NCBI GenBank assembly: GCA_013397845.1 | Contig: VZTG01010177.1 | Coordinates: 338,775-402,774 of the forward strand | DNA length: 64,000 nt | Direction of reading: 5' to 3' | From: Melanocharis versteri | Taxonomy: Eukaryota > Chordata > Aves > Passeriformes > Melanocharitidae | In this document: positions 49,801 to 63,100 of the stretch, piece by piece | How positions within the stretch are numbered: the first letter of the stretch is position 1 | Layout of the letters: every line of letters begins with the position of its first letter | Notes under the pieces: model-generated | What the model was told of the DNA's origin: nothing | The model's input: only the letters and a program-made list of their open reading frames with translations | The model's database searches: none | Translations under genes and position numbers: made by a program

Positions 49801-51580
49801 CTGTATACACATCAGACCTTGGCTGACCAATAATGTCTTAACAAAATGCATTGTTCCTCCAGCAAATGGCTCTAGCATTTATTTGCTCATGGATTAATAT
49901 GCAGATTGATTATTTTTTAAATTAGTGGTCAATATCAGAAGGAGGCATTGTCTTTACTTTCCTGAAGAACATTGACAATCTGAAAGCAGTGCACCATAAT
50001 TAGGCTGCTCAGCTACTTCCATCTGAAGCTTTGTGATACAACAGGGTCAATTTTATGATATTTTTGTTCACGTCACTGTGGTGAGGAAAAGAAATTACTT
50101 CTTTCCTGAGCATATGACACCTTGTAGCCTAGCCCAGAGCTCTTCCAGTCATCTCCTGGTACGCAAAAAGGAGTTTTCTAATAATTAGTCTATGAGCTGC
50201 TTTGTCCTTCCCTTTGCTTCTTTTTTGCTCGTGGACAGAAGAAGCAGTGTGGGTGTAACACTGCTTGAAACCTAAGGGAACGAATAGGATCCAAAAACTG
50301 GATAACTGCAGAAGTGCTTTGTCCATAAGGCAAGAAGGATCAGTTCCAACCTCAGCCTTAGAAGTTCAGCAGATCTTCTGGACTTCAGGAAGGAAGAGGT
50401 ACTGCTTCATTAGTTATATCTGCTCTGTGAAGAAACTGAAGATTTCAGTACCAAGGCTGAGTGAGGCACTCTGCAAAAGCAGCAAATCAACCTGATTTGT
50501 AAAGCACACTACTACTAAATATCTGAAATCAAAGGCAATACTTAGATATAGATGTCATTGTACTGGAGAAATAAGAAAAACATATTTGCCACTTTTCAGA
50601 TAGCCTCAAAAGCTTATTAATGCTAATGCAAACTAAATAACTATTATAATAATATTGTTCTATTGTAAAAAAAATTATCTTCCAATTCTGAAACTCTTTT
50701 GACTGAACAGATAGAAAAGTAAATACATTGCTGTTAAATATTCTCTATACATGACTGAAAAGTGGTGAAGAAGAGAAAAATAACTTCTGAATGTAAAGTT
50801 TCTCCTTTGGGAATTTAGGGCAGATGTGCTCCGTAAAATAAGCCCTGGTACTTTTATGAAGGCCATGAAGTGGGGCTGTAAAAAGGTGCTGAAGCAGCTT
50901 CATGGGTCGTGGTTCATTAACTCTAATTGTCACGTCTGGATTCCATCTGATGGATGACCAGGTCCTTCCTTTCTCACATCCGTTTTCTCACTGTCTTCAG
51001 GTGACCAGCTTCCAGAGATACTTCTTTCAGAAGTATTTCCAGCAGTGGACTTGGGTAATATTCTAAACCACTTCAGTCTTATTTGAATGATTCTTTTTCT
51101 TGTTGGATTTGCTCCTTTTCTTGTATTCTTCCTGTGTGTTGCTTTCCTCTGGAGACAATAAAGCCATCATTAATGAAAAGCATTTTAGATTTTGAGGGAT
51201 TATGTTACAGAAAAGTTTTCCTAATTGACAAGACTTATTTTTGAAGGTTACAAAATTTTTACGTACATTAAAAATAGAAAATGTAAAAAGCCTTATCAAG
51301 CACCACGTGCCTTCTGATTTAGGCTTGCTATGAGGGAGTGAAGAAGCAATGTTTTACATACCGCCCACGTAAGACAACCACATAATTTATAGTATGGGAC
51401 CATCTGTGTGTTTCCCAAGTTCTTGCTTTTTTATTAGAATTAGCTCTGAGCCAAAAAGCAGAACATTAACTCTAAGGGAGAGGAAAAGATCTGAAATAAG
51501 TAAAGAATGTTCCTCCCTTTATTTCAGGCTATTTGTGACTGAAAGTTGTGTCATGATTGTTTGGAAGAGGAAAGAAAATC

Positions 51581-51610
51581 AGTTAATTGAATTAATGGTA
51601 ATTAATTAAC
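51581..51610. promoter_or_regulatory. Cluster of TAAT homeodomain motifs
   Basis: Within 30 bases there are GTTAATTGAATTAATGG and TAATTAATTAAC, i.e. several TAAT/ATTA cores, including palindromic TAATTA, the preferred site of many paired homeodomain dimers. This shows binding potential only. Confidence 0.25.
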
Positions 51611-54600
51611 TAAAGTAAGTAATGCTTTCAGACTAATGTCAAATAGCATTTCTGTTTTTAGCAGTGAATATATTTCATATGTAAATAGAACTATCTGTTT
51701 TCCCCACTAAAAATACTAAAAAAGTTTCGGAACATGGAATTTTTTTGGCAAGTCTAAAGCATAACCAAAACCTCATGTCATGGTAACAGAAGGAATAATC
51801 TTTCATAACTATGAGAGATTACAATTTGATTGTTTTTCAGTGTGGTTTAAGAACTTTTCTTTAAAATAAGTAAATAAATAATGATGTGGTTTTGAGCAAT
51901 AATTTCATTAGCATGATTGGTAGAAGAGCATTTTCTGAAATCAAGAAAAATAAGATCTGTAAATCTGAACACATTTTCTGAGTTTACAAAATCAAAGTCT
52001 AACATTCCATAAGGTTGTACTTTCTTGGCTGTTAATATTGTCATAAGTATTCAAACCATCTTTAGTTTTATATCCCTGACATACTGTGCCAAAAAAAAAA
52101 AAATCAATAAACTCTAAGCATGTGAAACAGTTGCAATGCTTCATATATTACTAGTTTTAAATGTATTAAATTGTTTATTCATGTAGCTAAAGTTCTGAAA
52201 AAATTCTTACAGATCCATTTCACAATTAATAGCACACCAATAACTTTCTAGAACTTGCCAATATTAAATATCTGTAAGTGTATTTATTTTTTCAGTTTTT
52301 TTCATGTGTAGTCAATTTTTGTTAATGATTTTTTCCCTCAAAATGCCACCATCATAGGAGATATCTATCAGAATTATCTGATATTGATTTCTCAAAATCC
52401 TTTCAGCATTTATATTTCTTTAAAAGTATTTCCTGTATTTTAAAATAGGAAGAAATATCACAGATAAACTGAGTATCCAACTTTCCACCTCTGTTAACTT
52501 GTTAAAAAGTTTGCTTTATTCATTGATAAACGCACTTGCATATAGCTGTCTATGTAATCTATCAGTGTTACCACAGTATTATTCACTCTTCGAGGGTTTA
52601 TTACCTGGGCAGTGTTTTAACGCTTTTAGTTACAATCCTAAAAAAGTACAACACGCACAACAAAACGAAACCAGCCTCTCTTGCCTCTGTTTCAGTATGT
52701 CTTGTGACTTTTATTAAAAGAACTTTCTTATTTTCTAAATCAGTCTGGTTCCACTCTACGTTACAAAGTCACTGCTTCATTCTGGGCTCTATATACTTAT
52801 CTAATTATTTTACAGCCTCCACTTTTTCATTATTTATTCCAAGTTGGGATCAAACTAATCCTGGTTTAGCTGTGGCATGCTAAGCTCATTAATTTTTAAG
52901 TCTGCAGTTTTCTCCAAAGTGTCCGTGTGCCAGAGGGCATTAAACAGAGATGAAAGCTGGTGGCTTATTCAACAGCATCTCTGGTCTTTATTCGCACCAT
53001 ACTTTTGTATTTTTATTGCCTGAAAATTGACTTTTTTTTCTCCTGCATTTTATCTATAGGTAAGTAGCTCACTGACTATTTTCACATTGCAATATCTAAA
53101 CTTCAGCCTATTGTGGGCCTTTTGAATTTTGTTTAATAACAGAAGGAAATGAGAAGTGCTTAAATGTACACATAAAACATTTTTACGCAGAGCTTTCACT
53201 TCTTCAATCTTCAGTGTTAGCTTATTTCTTTGGTTTCCACTTTCCCTTTGGGAAGCTCTACTCCTTTGCTTCACTTTACTGTTCCATATGCGTGCCAGTC
53301 AGTTTTCAGATGTTTGACCTTCACTAGCTGTATAAAATAGAATATAGTTTCTGCTTTGATAGCATTCAAATCCTGAAATTTATCATTAAGGAGTTACTCC
53401 CTTTTCAGCTCTCTTCTTTTGGACCACCTCTAGAGGTTTTAATATTGTAGTCTTTGCATAAGCTTAACATACTTTGATATGACTCTGATATCTGATCTAT
53501 ACAATCTGCCATCAAAGAAAACAAGGCCAACATATATACTTGACCTATTGCATAAATTTGCAGCTAGGAAAAATATTGTATTTCCTGGGAAGACTGCTGG
53601 TGCCTTTAGATGTCGTGAAGTCTAGTTTGAATTTCTTTCTTTTCTTTTTCTGTTATTCTCTCATCTCCGTCTACTCCTCCATACTTCCTCCATAAGAGAC
53701 TGGTCCTGAAGTCCTTAGGCATCTGTGTTCTTACCTCACTTTTGTTTTTGCAGCCTTCCAAAGCGCAGTTATTCAATACTTAAAATATTTGTCTAACCTG
53801 TTCTTTAATTATCTTCTCCTATATCTGGACTGTTACTAGATGGAGGTCTTTGCTCTGGCCTTGGTAGCATACCTTTTCAGAATTGTTCTCTCTGTTTGGG
53901 CTCATGAGTCTCATTTGTCTCGTTTAGGCTATGGCCTGAATCAAACACAGCCGATCTATGTGAGTAAAACAAGTTCCAGATGAGCCATCCTACCTGCTCA
54001 TGTAGAAGGGGGGTGCTTGGGATTACCTAATCACTAATAATTTCTAATGCCTTTGTTGTTAATTGTCTCACAGTGTTTCCATTTTTTATAAATACTTTTG
54101 ATATGAAGAGGCCACTGAAAAACAGCTATTCTTTCACCTTAAGTTTGCCTGATTTTGCCTTTTTATTTTTAATTCTGCCTCACTGAAAGCTAGTATCTTC
54201 TCTTTTTCCTTCACCTCCTGATCCGTTAAGTTATCTTCCATTGAAATCACAACAACAATCTCCTAATGTTGTTGGTTTGGGTTTTTTTAGAACTCTGTCA
54301 GCTTCCCTCAGGTTGAAAAGTTTTCTTGGGGTTTCTGGAAGTCAGGAGCATCCTTTTACATGGAACAGAGAGTACAGAAATCTTTAACTTAGAGGTCAGT
54401 AGATTCCTCCCTGAATTTCAGTGAAAGTTGCATGAAATTCAACCGTAATGAGGAAATATACTGCTTTATGTTTTAAAATATTTTCATATTTTAAAAACAT
54501 GTTTTGTAAGTAATTCTTTCTACTTAACCTTAGGTATAAGTCTTAGTAGTGAAATTATCTAGAGAGAGGGAGATTTTCATTTAAGCAATGCAACAAAGGT

Positions 54601-55299
54601 TATCTTTGTTATAAACCAGCTTCAGGACAGATTCATCGTTTTTCTGCAGAAATCTGCCCCCACCTTTTCACCACAAACAAAATGTGTATTGAATTCAAGG
54701 CTGTATAGTGAAGAATACAGGAAACTAAAGAAAACAAATTTTATTTTGAGGTCTGTTTGCAAGATTCCAGCCAGGTCAGGCAAGAGCCTGCCTAAGGTCA
54801 CCTATCCATGTTTCTACAGTTGCCTCTCTACTTCACAGGTGCAGTTAAGCACTGGCCTGAGAGAGCTGCGTGGGGTCTGGGGAGACAGAGGCAGAATGAG
54901 AGCTCAGGGGAACAGAAAGGCACATGGGAGCCAAGTAGCAGCATGAACTAATTTCGAATTTCACTCGCAGTTCAAATGTTTCTAGCTCCAAGATGAGTCT
55001 GAGTGTGTGCTCTCACATGTGGCTTTGTCATATTTTAGTGTTCTAGGGCACAAAGCTGGGAGAGATCCCTGAGATCGGTGAGCCCATTCTTTCTATATGC
55101 TTTTAGACATGAATTCCCCCACACACAGAGAACTACTTGTAAAACATAGTCCTCAAATGTCTTTTCTAGACACCACTCACATAGATGGGGTGCAAGAGTA
55201 TCATATTTTTAAGGGGAAAATTGAATTAATAGACAGAGTACAGGAGCTGGTGGAGTAATCTGATTTATTGCCTTCTTTGAACCCAAACTGTTATTTTTT

Positions 55300-55392
55300 T
55301 AATCTGGGAAGGACTACTTAACCTCTCTGGCACTTACTTTGTTTTTTATATATATATCTGCAACATTTACCTCCTAGGGAAAGAAAAACTAT
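55300..55392 (+). repeat. Possible MIR-like remnant with AT insertion
   Basis: The phrase ctacttaacctctctggcac followed, after a TA-rich expansion (tttatatatatatctg), by caacatttacctcctaggg resembles the tail of MIR-like SINEs (acttaacctctctgtgcct and cctcatctg, cctcacagg). Strongly diverged. Confidence 0.35.
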
Positions 55393-58300
55393 TGTATACT
55401 TCTGAGTTTACTGAGACTGTCATCCAATCCACGTGTTACCCAACATTTCAAAAGCAATCCTATGACAGCAATAAGGACTGAATCTAGTCCTAAAATAATA
55501 TATGCCAGTTCCCTAGAGATTCCTGGGAAAGTCTTAGTGTTCACTCTAACTCCCACATTATTGGTTTGAAAACACAGGGCTGTTTTTTTCTTTCTTTTTT
55601 ATCCTCCCCTTTAGGGCTTTTCAAAGGTGACTTATTTTCTCTGAGTTTTGCCACTGAAGGGAGTTATTGAACTTTAAAGTTTATATGTTGGGAGGCAAAG
55701 GAGTGACAGGAAAGCACCCTGGTAATGTTTTCGTATGTGGGAAGACTTGCAGTAGGCCTATTAGGTTTCTCAACAGTTTTCTCAAAAAAAAAAAAAAAGG
55801 CAAGACAAGAAAACTATCTTTCTCATACCTTGAATTTAGTATTTGATGTTGATACTACTGTCTCTGAACACCTCAGTTTCATTCTGATCAGCACATGGCA
55901 TCTCATGGTCCGCTCATCATACCTTTTTTGAGTTGAAATCATGAATTCAATCTGCACTTGACGGAGCAGTGGTAGATGATGCTTATAAATGGAAACATAT
56001 CCCTGATCCTTACACTGAGTGAATGGGAGAAAAAGCACTTGTTGCTATGGGGTTTTCTTCCTGCCAGCCAAATTATAGAATTTTCACTTTCGTCCACCTC
56101 TTCCTCTTCTGGCCTCTAGACCATTAAATACTTCCACATTCCTAGCAACAAAAATTGTCTATAAACTACCTTCAGACAAAGAAGTCACTATAATTATTTC
56201 CAATTAAATACATTCTTTTATTTTATTGTTCAGCAATTACCTCCAAGTTTTCACCTCTAAGACCATGCCTGTGCTGCCATACAGACAGTTGTGCTTCAGC
56301 ATTTCCTGTAGCTCCATCCAGCCAAAGTGCTACTGTCACTAAATCTCTATGCCATGGGTGGCCCCATACAGATTTTTTTATCAAACAGAGTAAAAAGCCC
56401 TACATTTTCATTGTGCAGTGATAGTCTGGTTTTAGTAGTACATCTGCAAGTTCTGCTATGAGCTATATTCTTTCCCCCAAACCTCCACGACTCTTAAGAG
56501 AAATTTATATATGTGCAAATATATATTGTACAGAGAAGAATATGAAATGTAAAAATTGTCCCACAACAGTAATTCTCTACCATTTTTAAATACTTAATTT
56601 TAAATAATGAAATTTGGAACAGAATTATAACATAATCTCTCACTTTCAGTGTCTTCAAACAGTTGAATATTTGGGTTACTCGAATTTTGAGAATGTCCTC
56701 TTTTTGCATTGATCTTCTATTAGGTGTTAATTTACTCTTGGCTTTAGGGCTAAAAGTTGGTTTTTTGAGCATGAATCACATACAATTTTATTACTGATTT
56801 GTGAAAGGGACATTCAGATCGACACAAGCTGTCTCAACTTAAGAAATTGTAAAATGCATCCCAGGCTTTTTTAAAACTACTTCTGAGGGAAATTCCTAAG
56901 GAGTCTTTAGATTATAAAGCAAGAAATGAGGAAAAGCTGGAATGTACCTCCATCCTCTCGTATCTCTAAGGATGTCATAGCCACTTCCTTGGTGCTCTGA
57001 TAACATTTTTAGGTGACACATGTTGTGATTGTGGTCAGACATACACATGATTCTGAATGGATTCTGATCCTGAAGCCCAACTGAGTCTTTCCCACTGTAA
57101 ACCTCATTTCTAAGTACTGCAAGCAGTAAAAGGCACATATGGCACATATTGAGGGGTCTTACGTGTTCGGGCGATTTTACTCTATTTAAAAACCATGATT
57201 AAAATATCTGCTGTGAAACCCAAATAATACTTTTGAAGTCTTTAATGTAGTGTAAAAAGCAGCATAGTTTAAAGCAGTTATTGAAAAATACCTTTATTTT
57301 TTTAACTACGTTATCAAACATGATGGTAAGGAGCTCACTTTTATGGTTGATTTTCGAACAAGGAATATAAATTCCAAATTCTCTTTCATAAAACTAACTG
57401 AAATTTTACTGTAATCTAACTTAAGTAGGTAGGATACTTCTGAATAATTTATAATACAAGTAAATTTTTGTCCTCTTGTTAGAGAGATACACAAAGTATT
57501 TTAAAGAGTTTTCACACTGGGCAAGATCAAACACTAATGACAGAAGGAACATTGGTGTTAAAGGGAAGCGCTGATTGCAGCAAAGCCTGAAAAATACTAA
57601 TTACCTTATTCTAAACAGTGACACAATCTTTAATAAGATGTGAAAGCAGCCTAAGAACAGTTAGGCAGCAGAGAAGAAATCATTAAGTGACAGTGTCATC
57701 TCACAGTCTTTAATATTATTAATTATGCCAACCCATGGGGTGAACAAAAAAAACCCCAAACTAAAGAGCCTAAACCTGACTATTTTGCTGGTTTAGAGCT
57801 TGAAAATATTGACCTCTAGTGCAGAATGCATCAAGCATGTGAATTGTACTATTGCCCCTTCTCATTGAATGAAACAGATACTGAACTATCAAGTCAATGC
57901 AGGTCACTAAGGATTGTCCCCAGGATGGTGAAAAATGTCCCTTTGTGACTAAGGGAAGGTTAAACATTAATTCTCCAGGCTTCCTCCTGCAGATCTAACA
58001 CTGTTGTTATGTGCTTTAATTTTCCCTAATAAGAGCAGGTGCATAGCCAAGGCTCTTTATTCCTGAGATTGTACTTTGTAGGTAACACACAGGTGAAGAT
58101 TGATTCAGCTGGGATGAAAATGCGTAGAAAACTTTATCATGTCATGCAGGTTTTTTTCAAAATGATTCAGGAATTCCAAGTAATCAGTTACATAAAATTG
58201 TGTTACATGATTACACATTTCCTTTTGTATGGTATTTTGTTCTCCAGTGTAATCAGATTTTTTGATTAGTAGGAAACAATGTTACTCTCTTTCTTGCAGT

Positions 58301-60128
58301 GCTCAGGGCTTGGCCCATACCCATTTAATTCTGTGAAATAATAGCAGATGTACAACATTTATTGTTCCCTTTGGTTGGATTTTGAAAGTTTTAGCTGATG
58401 TAATTTTTCTAGACATAATCTGTTCTTTGTAAATGTGTGATCATTAAGTTTGCTCAAGCCTTTATTTTTATAAGAAAGAGAAATAGAAGGGGTTTTGTCT
58501 GCAGACTTGCGTGCTTGCAGTATTCCAAATGACTCCACGGCCTCACAAGGCTTACCAGCAGTTTCTAATCAAAAGAATTTATCTTTAGGAAAGTCATGGA
58601 AATAATAAACCTTCGTAATACACAACATATTAAAAATATTAGAAGTCTCTTAAACATCAGAGGATGTGAGCTCTTGAGTAAATTTACTATTTGTACTTAT
58701 CACTGCTTAGTATGTCAGTACTCAAATCATTACAAGTGGAGTCTTCAAAGTGATCAGCTCAGACACCTCAATTTTAAGGGTCACTATTCTTAAACATGGA
58801 AAAATTTAGGTAATTTTAATATAAGTAAATTTTTAAAACTCTGGTTTAGTGTAGGCAATCCTTCCTTTATTTCCACTATATGTATAGTTGATTTCTTTTT
58901 CTGGAAAAAAGAACATAGATAAGGAGAAATAAATTATCTGGGGCACGCAAGGAGTATTTCTTGCTGGTATCTTCCTTGCTGTCTTACCATTTGGATTATG
59001 CTGTGTAAGTGGAGCAAACAGTAAATTTCTTCCACTGAAATTCAATTAGTGCATATGAAATCAAATTTCCCTGAGGCAAAAATCTGCTAAGTAAATAGAA
59101 GAACTCCCTTGCGTGCACCTGTGTTTGGAATAGCTTGTCACGCAATGGAGATATGAATGGCAAACCAGGCATTTTAATCTTCAGACTTGAGATTTCCACT
59201 CTAGCAGACGCTGCTGAAAGCAAGGCTTCCAGGGATTCATGTGTTGTTTCTGGTCTATGTAAGATAATTCTTCTCCAAGCAGCAGAGCTAGTGGCTCACG
59301 GTGACTAGACAACTCCCTCCAGTGGGAGATTCATTGCATAGACTCTGCTTGGAACTGTTCCTCTAATGACTGTCCTTGGCAGCAAATGCATCACAAGTTC
59401 TTAAAATCTTGCTCTCTTTTACCTTTTTACAATAAATCTGTCATCTTTTATGTTCCTTAGAACAAAACTCTACGAAGCACACAGCACTTTGGCTCAAGGA
59501 GCTGTTGTTTGGCTCCTGACAGGGGTATACTGGTCAGATAGTGAAAAGAATTAAAGTCAAGGCTTACCTGCTACACGTAAGAAAGCATCCTAGAAAATCA
59601 GAAGACTGCTTCCTCACAGTTATTCCTTATAAAAAAGAGCTACGGTGGCACTGGGGAATGAAAACTATGTTCCATATAAGTTATGACAGTGGGTTTAGCC
59701 TTTTCTAGAAGGGCAGCAGGAAACACATGCTGCAGCCTCCTTCAGAACGTCACACCACTACAGATTTCCAAACTTTTACTCTAATCCGTGTCCTGCAGTT
59801 TGTGCCAGATGCTAGCCTGTTGGCATCTATCTGTAAAGAACAATATGTAATGCCAGCAAAAAAAGACTTTGCAACATGGGCAATGAGTATATTCTTGATT
59901 TTAAATTTAGGTTTTCTGTAGGCTTCTGTAATACTTCCAGTAGCTACTATTCTGCATAATATAATGATAAATGCCTTATTTTAAATTTAGTTTTGTGAGT
60001 TAGGTTTCCTTATGACAAATCTAGTGAAGCACTTCTGCATTTTTCAGTAGTGTCCTTCTACTTGTTCAGTGCCCTTCCTCAAGTGTCTCAGTTGTCATGT
60101 TATCAGGAATTTCTCTTACTTCCACCTC

Positions 60129-60161
60129 AATTAATGAATAAATTTATTAAATTCATTAATT
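60129..60161. repeat. 11-bp perfect inverted repeat, TAAT-rich
   Basis: AATTAATGAAT (60129-60139) and its exact reverse complement ATTCATTAATT (60151-60161) flank an 11-base AT-rich spacer. It could be a paired homeodomain-type site or a chance palindrome in AT-rich DNA. Confidence 0.7.
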
Positions 60162-63100
60162 CAATAAATGCTCAGATTTCTTATTTTTCTTCCGTGAACA
60201 AAGGAACATTATTCCAAATATTCTGCTCCTCTTCTTCAGGTAGATGCTGACTTTTGAAAGAAGACATTATTTACATTTGCATGAATTATTGCATTTGCTC
60301 AAAGGTAGAATAATCTTATAGAACACACCCTCATTTTTCTGAGGGAGGAAAACTCTTGTCTTTTAGTAGACGGTAAGCATACTTCTCCTTACTTCCTAAT
60401 TACTCTATTTGATACGTCTGGTTTGCCACACGTGGCCATGCACACTCCTCTCTCCCAGTCCCTTTCCCCCACTGAAGTGGCAAATCTGAGCGCTGACTTT
60501 GGAGCTGGAACAGGAATCTGATTCGCACTGTATCCTCTGCTATACAGTACCATGATAAAATACTGTAACATGAGGTGAGATTGTTTTTTTAGAACAATTT
60601 CCCTCAAAACTTGCCTTGGAAGCTTGAGAAATACAGGATAATATTTCAGTTTCTCATTTCTTTAATATAAATAAATATCTGAAAAATATACACTGTGTTC
60701 TACATTGTGGGAAAAGCAAATGATGTGCAAACTTCCTGGCCACAAGAGAAAATAAGACAAGCACAGTCATACTGCCACAAAAAAGTACAACTATCTCCTC
60801 TTAAATAACTGAAGTGAAATAACTGGAATATGAATTAGAATCCTGCTGTAGCCCTCCTTTTCTGTTCAGATAACATGCAAGATGGAAATCAAAGGATACC
60901 TCTTCCAGCTGTGAGTAGAATGTACTGGCCCAGTGCTGTACGAGTGTGCTAAAAGACTGATGAAGGACATCACCTCACTGAAACATGTTTCACTTAGCTT
61001 TTCTAACCAGACATCTTTCCATGTTAGTGCGAAGAGAGTGTATGGTTTTCATCCTCCGGTTGCCGCTGTAGCTTAGGCAGCAGGCTTTTTATAGATTCCC
61101 TGCTTGCTGGTCTCTCCTCTAAATGCAGATTTCAAAAAAAACATTGTAGGAGAAAGGCATAAACGCGGTTACAAAGCTCTGTTATTGCAGAAGGACGTTG
61201 CCTGAATTCAGGGGTAATTTAACTAGGAGAGTTAGCATGATTTGTTTTAACAACAGTTCTGTCCAAAATCATTGCATACAAAGTTCTTTGAATGTAGTCC
61301 TAATTAGGAATGTGAGAACTTGGCCTGCTGAGGGCACACCAAGGTTTTTGAGATATTTGGCACATATGAGCTCTTAAATCAAGCTTCTGCTCTTATATAG
61401 TGCTCAGCAGATGATTTAGCTTTCTCTTTGCAAACTGCAAGTGTGGTTGTGGTGATATAAACAGGACAAGTGGGAAGTTCTCACGCAGTTTTGACACCAA
61501 GGAAATGCTGTCAGAGGTACTCACCCTACAACTCTGTTGTAAGTTATTGTGGAAGCTGAGGGCAAAGAAAGGGACCTAACCTTGTCTTTGCACAATGGCA
61601 GGCATAAGTTTAAAATCAACATGATTCTTTTTGATGCCATAAAACATATCTCAGTTAGAGACCAGTGAAACAGGGTCTCATTTTCAAGTCCCTGCCTATG
61701 CAGAATCTGTTGGTTGCCACGGGGACTGCACACCTTATAGCACATGCTTCCCCATCCTCCTCAGAGCGTGAGGAGTTGCTGTTCTTGCCCTGCCAGTACA
61801 ACAGACTTCTCCCAGGAAAAACCACTTGTGTCCACGCTGTCTGAATGAGGTCAGTTCTCATGGCAACCACACTTTATCCACAGAAATGTGCATTGTTTTC
61901 AGGCACTTTCCCCGTCTGCGTAGAAATGATGTAAAATGCAAGGGAGCAGAAGAGCAAGAAAGAAACCTAATTGACATGCAAGCAGCAAGTGCTGCAACAC
62001 TTCCTTACCTTTCATGCTCTTAGCTATTGTTTCACAAATTATTAGGCAGGCCAGAATTTTACAATACGAGACATATGTTAAGAGCATTCTATTAGGGTTG
62101 CTTATAAAATGCTCATAAAAGAAATATTTGATTTTAGACAAATCCAGGTAATGAAGGATTAGCTTCTGTCAGATATGGCAGAAACCAACAGCTATATTGC
62201 TGTGTGCCTCAGGAGTGTATTTCAGTCTCTTTCTCCCTACCTCCTTTCCTTCCCCCTTCTCCAGTTTGAGGAAGCTGAGCAGGGGTAGAGTGATCCCATG
62301 AGAGGCTGGGAAGAAGAGAGGAACTCCTCTCTTGGCAGGGATGGCCAGAGCTCCCTGCTCCCACTCCAGTCCAGCAGCCTTGATGATACTCCTGCCAGCA
62401 AGAGATTAGATGGCATGAAGGTGGCTGTGACAGCACTGCTCCTGTAACACGGGAATTCTCTGCCGATGGTGTAAGGTTATGTTAAATCTCCTTTGTAGAA
62501 CTAGCAGGGGATGTGGCTGGGGTTTTTTCCAGATTTCAAAACCTTTTGAATTGAGAACCTTGAGAAAGACACCCCCCCTGTGCTTTTAATGGCATTTTCA
62601 CTCTCTTAAAAGGGAGCAAACACTTGGATTCAGCCTGATGAAAACAAACATTTACCTTGATTTCAAGAACATCCTCAGTTTTGCCAGCGCATAAAATTTA
62701 TAACTCCTCAGACCACGAAGCAGAATTGCTGCCAGGAGAAAATCCTCCGCTACTGAGAACAGAGGTTGCTCACAGCGCTGGTCTCGGCTGTGTGGCACAA
62801 CTCCGTCCGAGTGGGCAGATCCAGCTCTAAAAGGTCTCGTTCTCACACCTCACGCAATTTCTATGCTTGTGACCTTTATTGATGCCTTAACCAATTACTC
62901 TCTGCCCTTTGTATGGTATTCCTAAAGCTAGTGTCAGGTACTGTAAGTCTACCAGCAAGATAAATCACAAAACTTGTAATTAGAGTATTAGTTAGTAAAA
63001 CCTGTAAAGTACTACATTGATTTTAGATCATTACCTTCTTTGTTGTCATGGGAGTCACTGTAGATAGAAGCCAGGGTAAACAAGGTGAAAATGACAAAAG

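Noticed and set aside
55784..55800. Poly(A) run as a processed pseudogene tail
   Set aside because: No coding-like or gene-derived sequence precedes it and no target-site duplication is visible.
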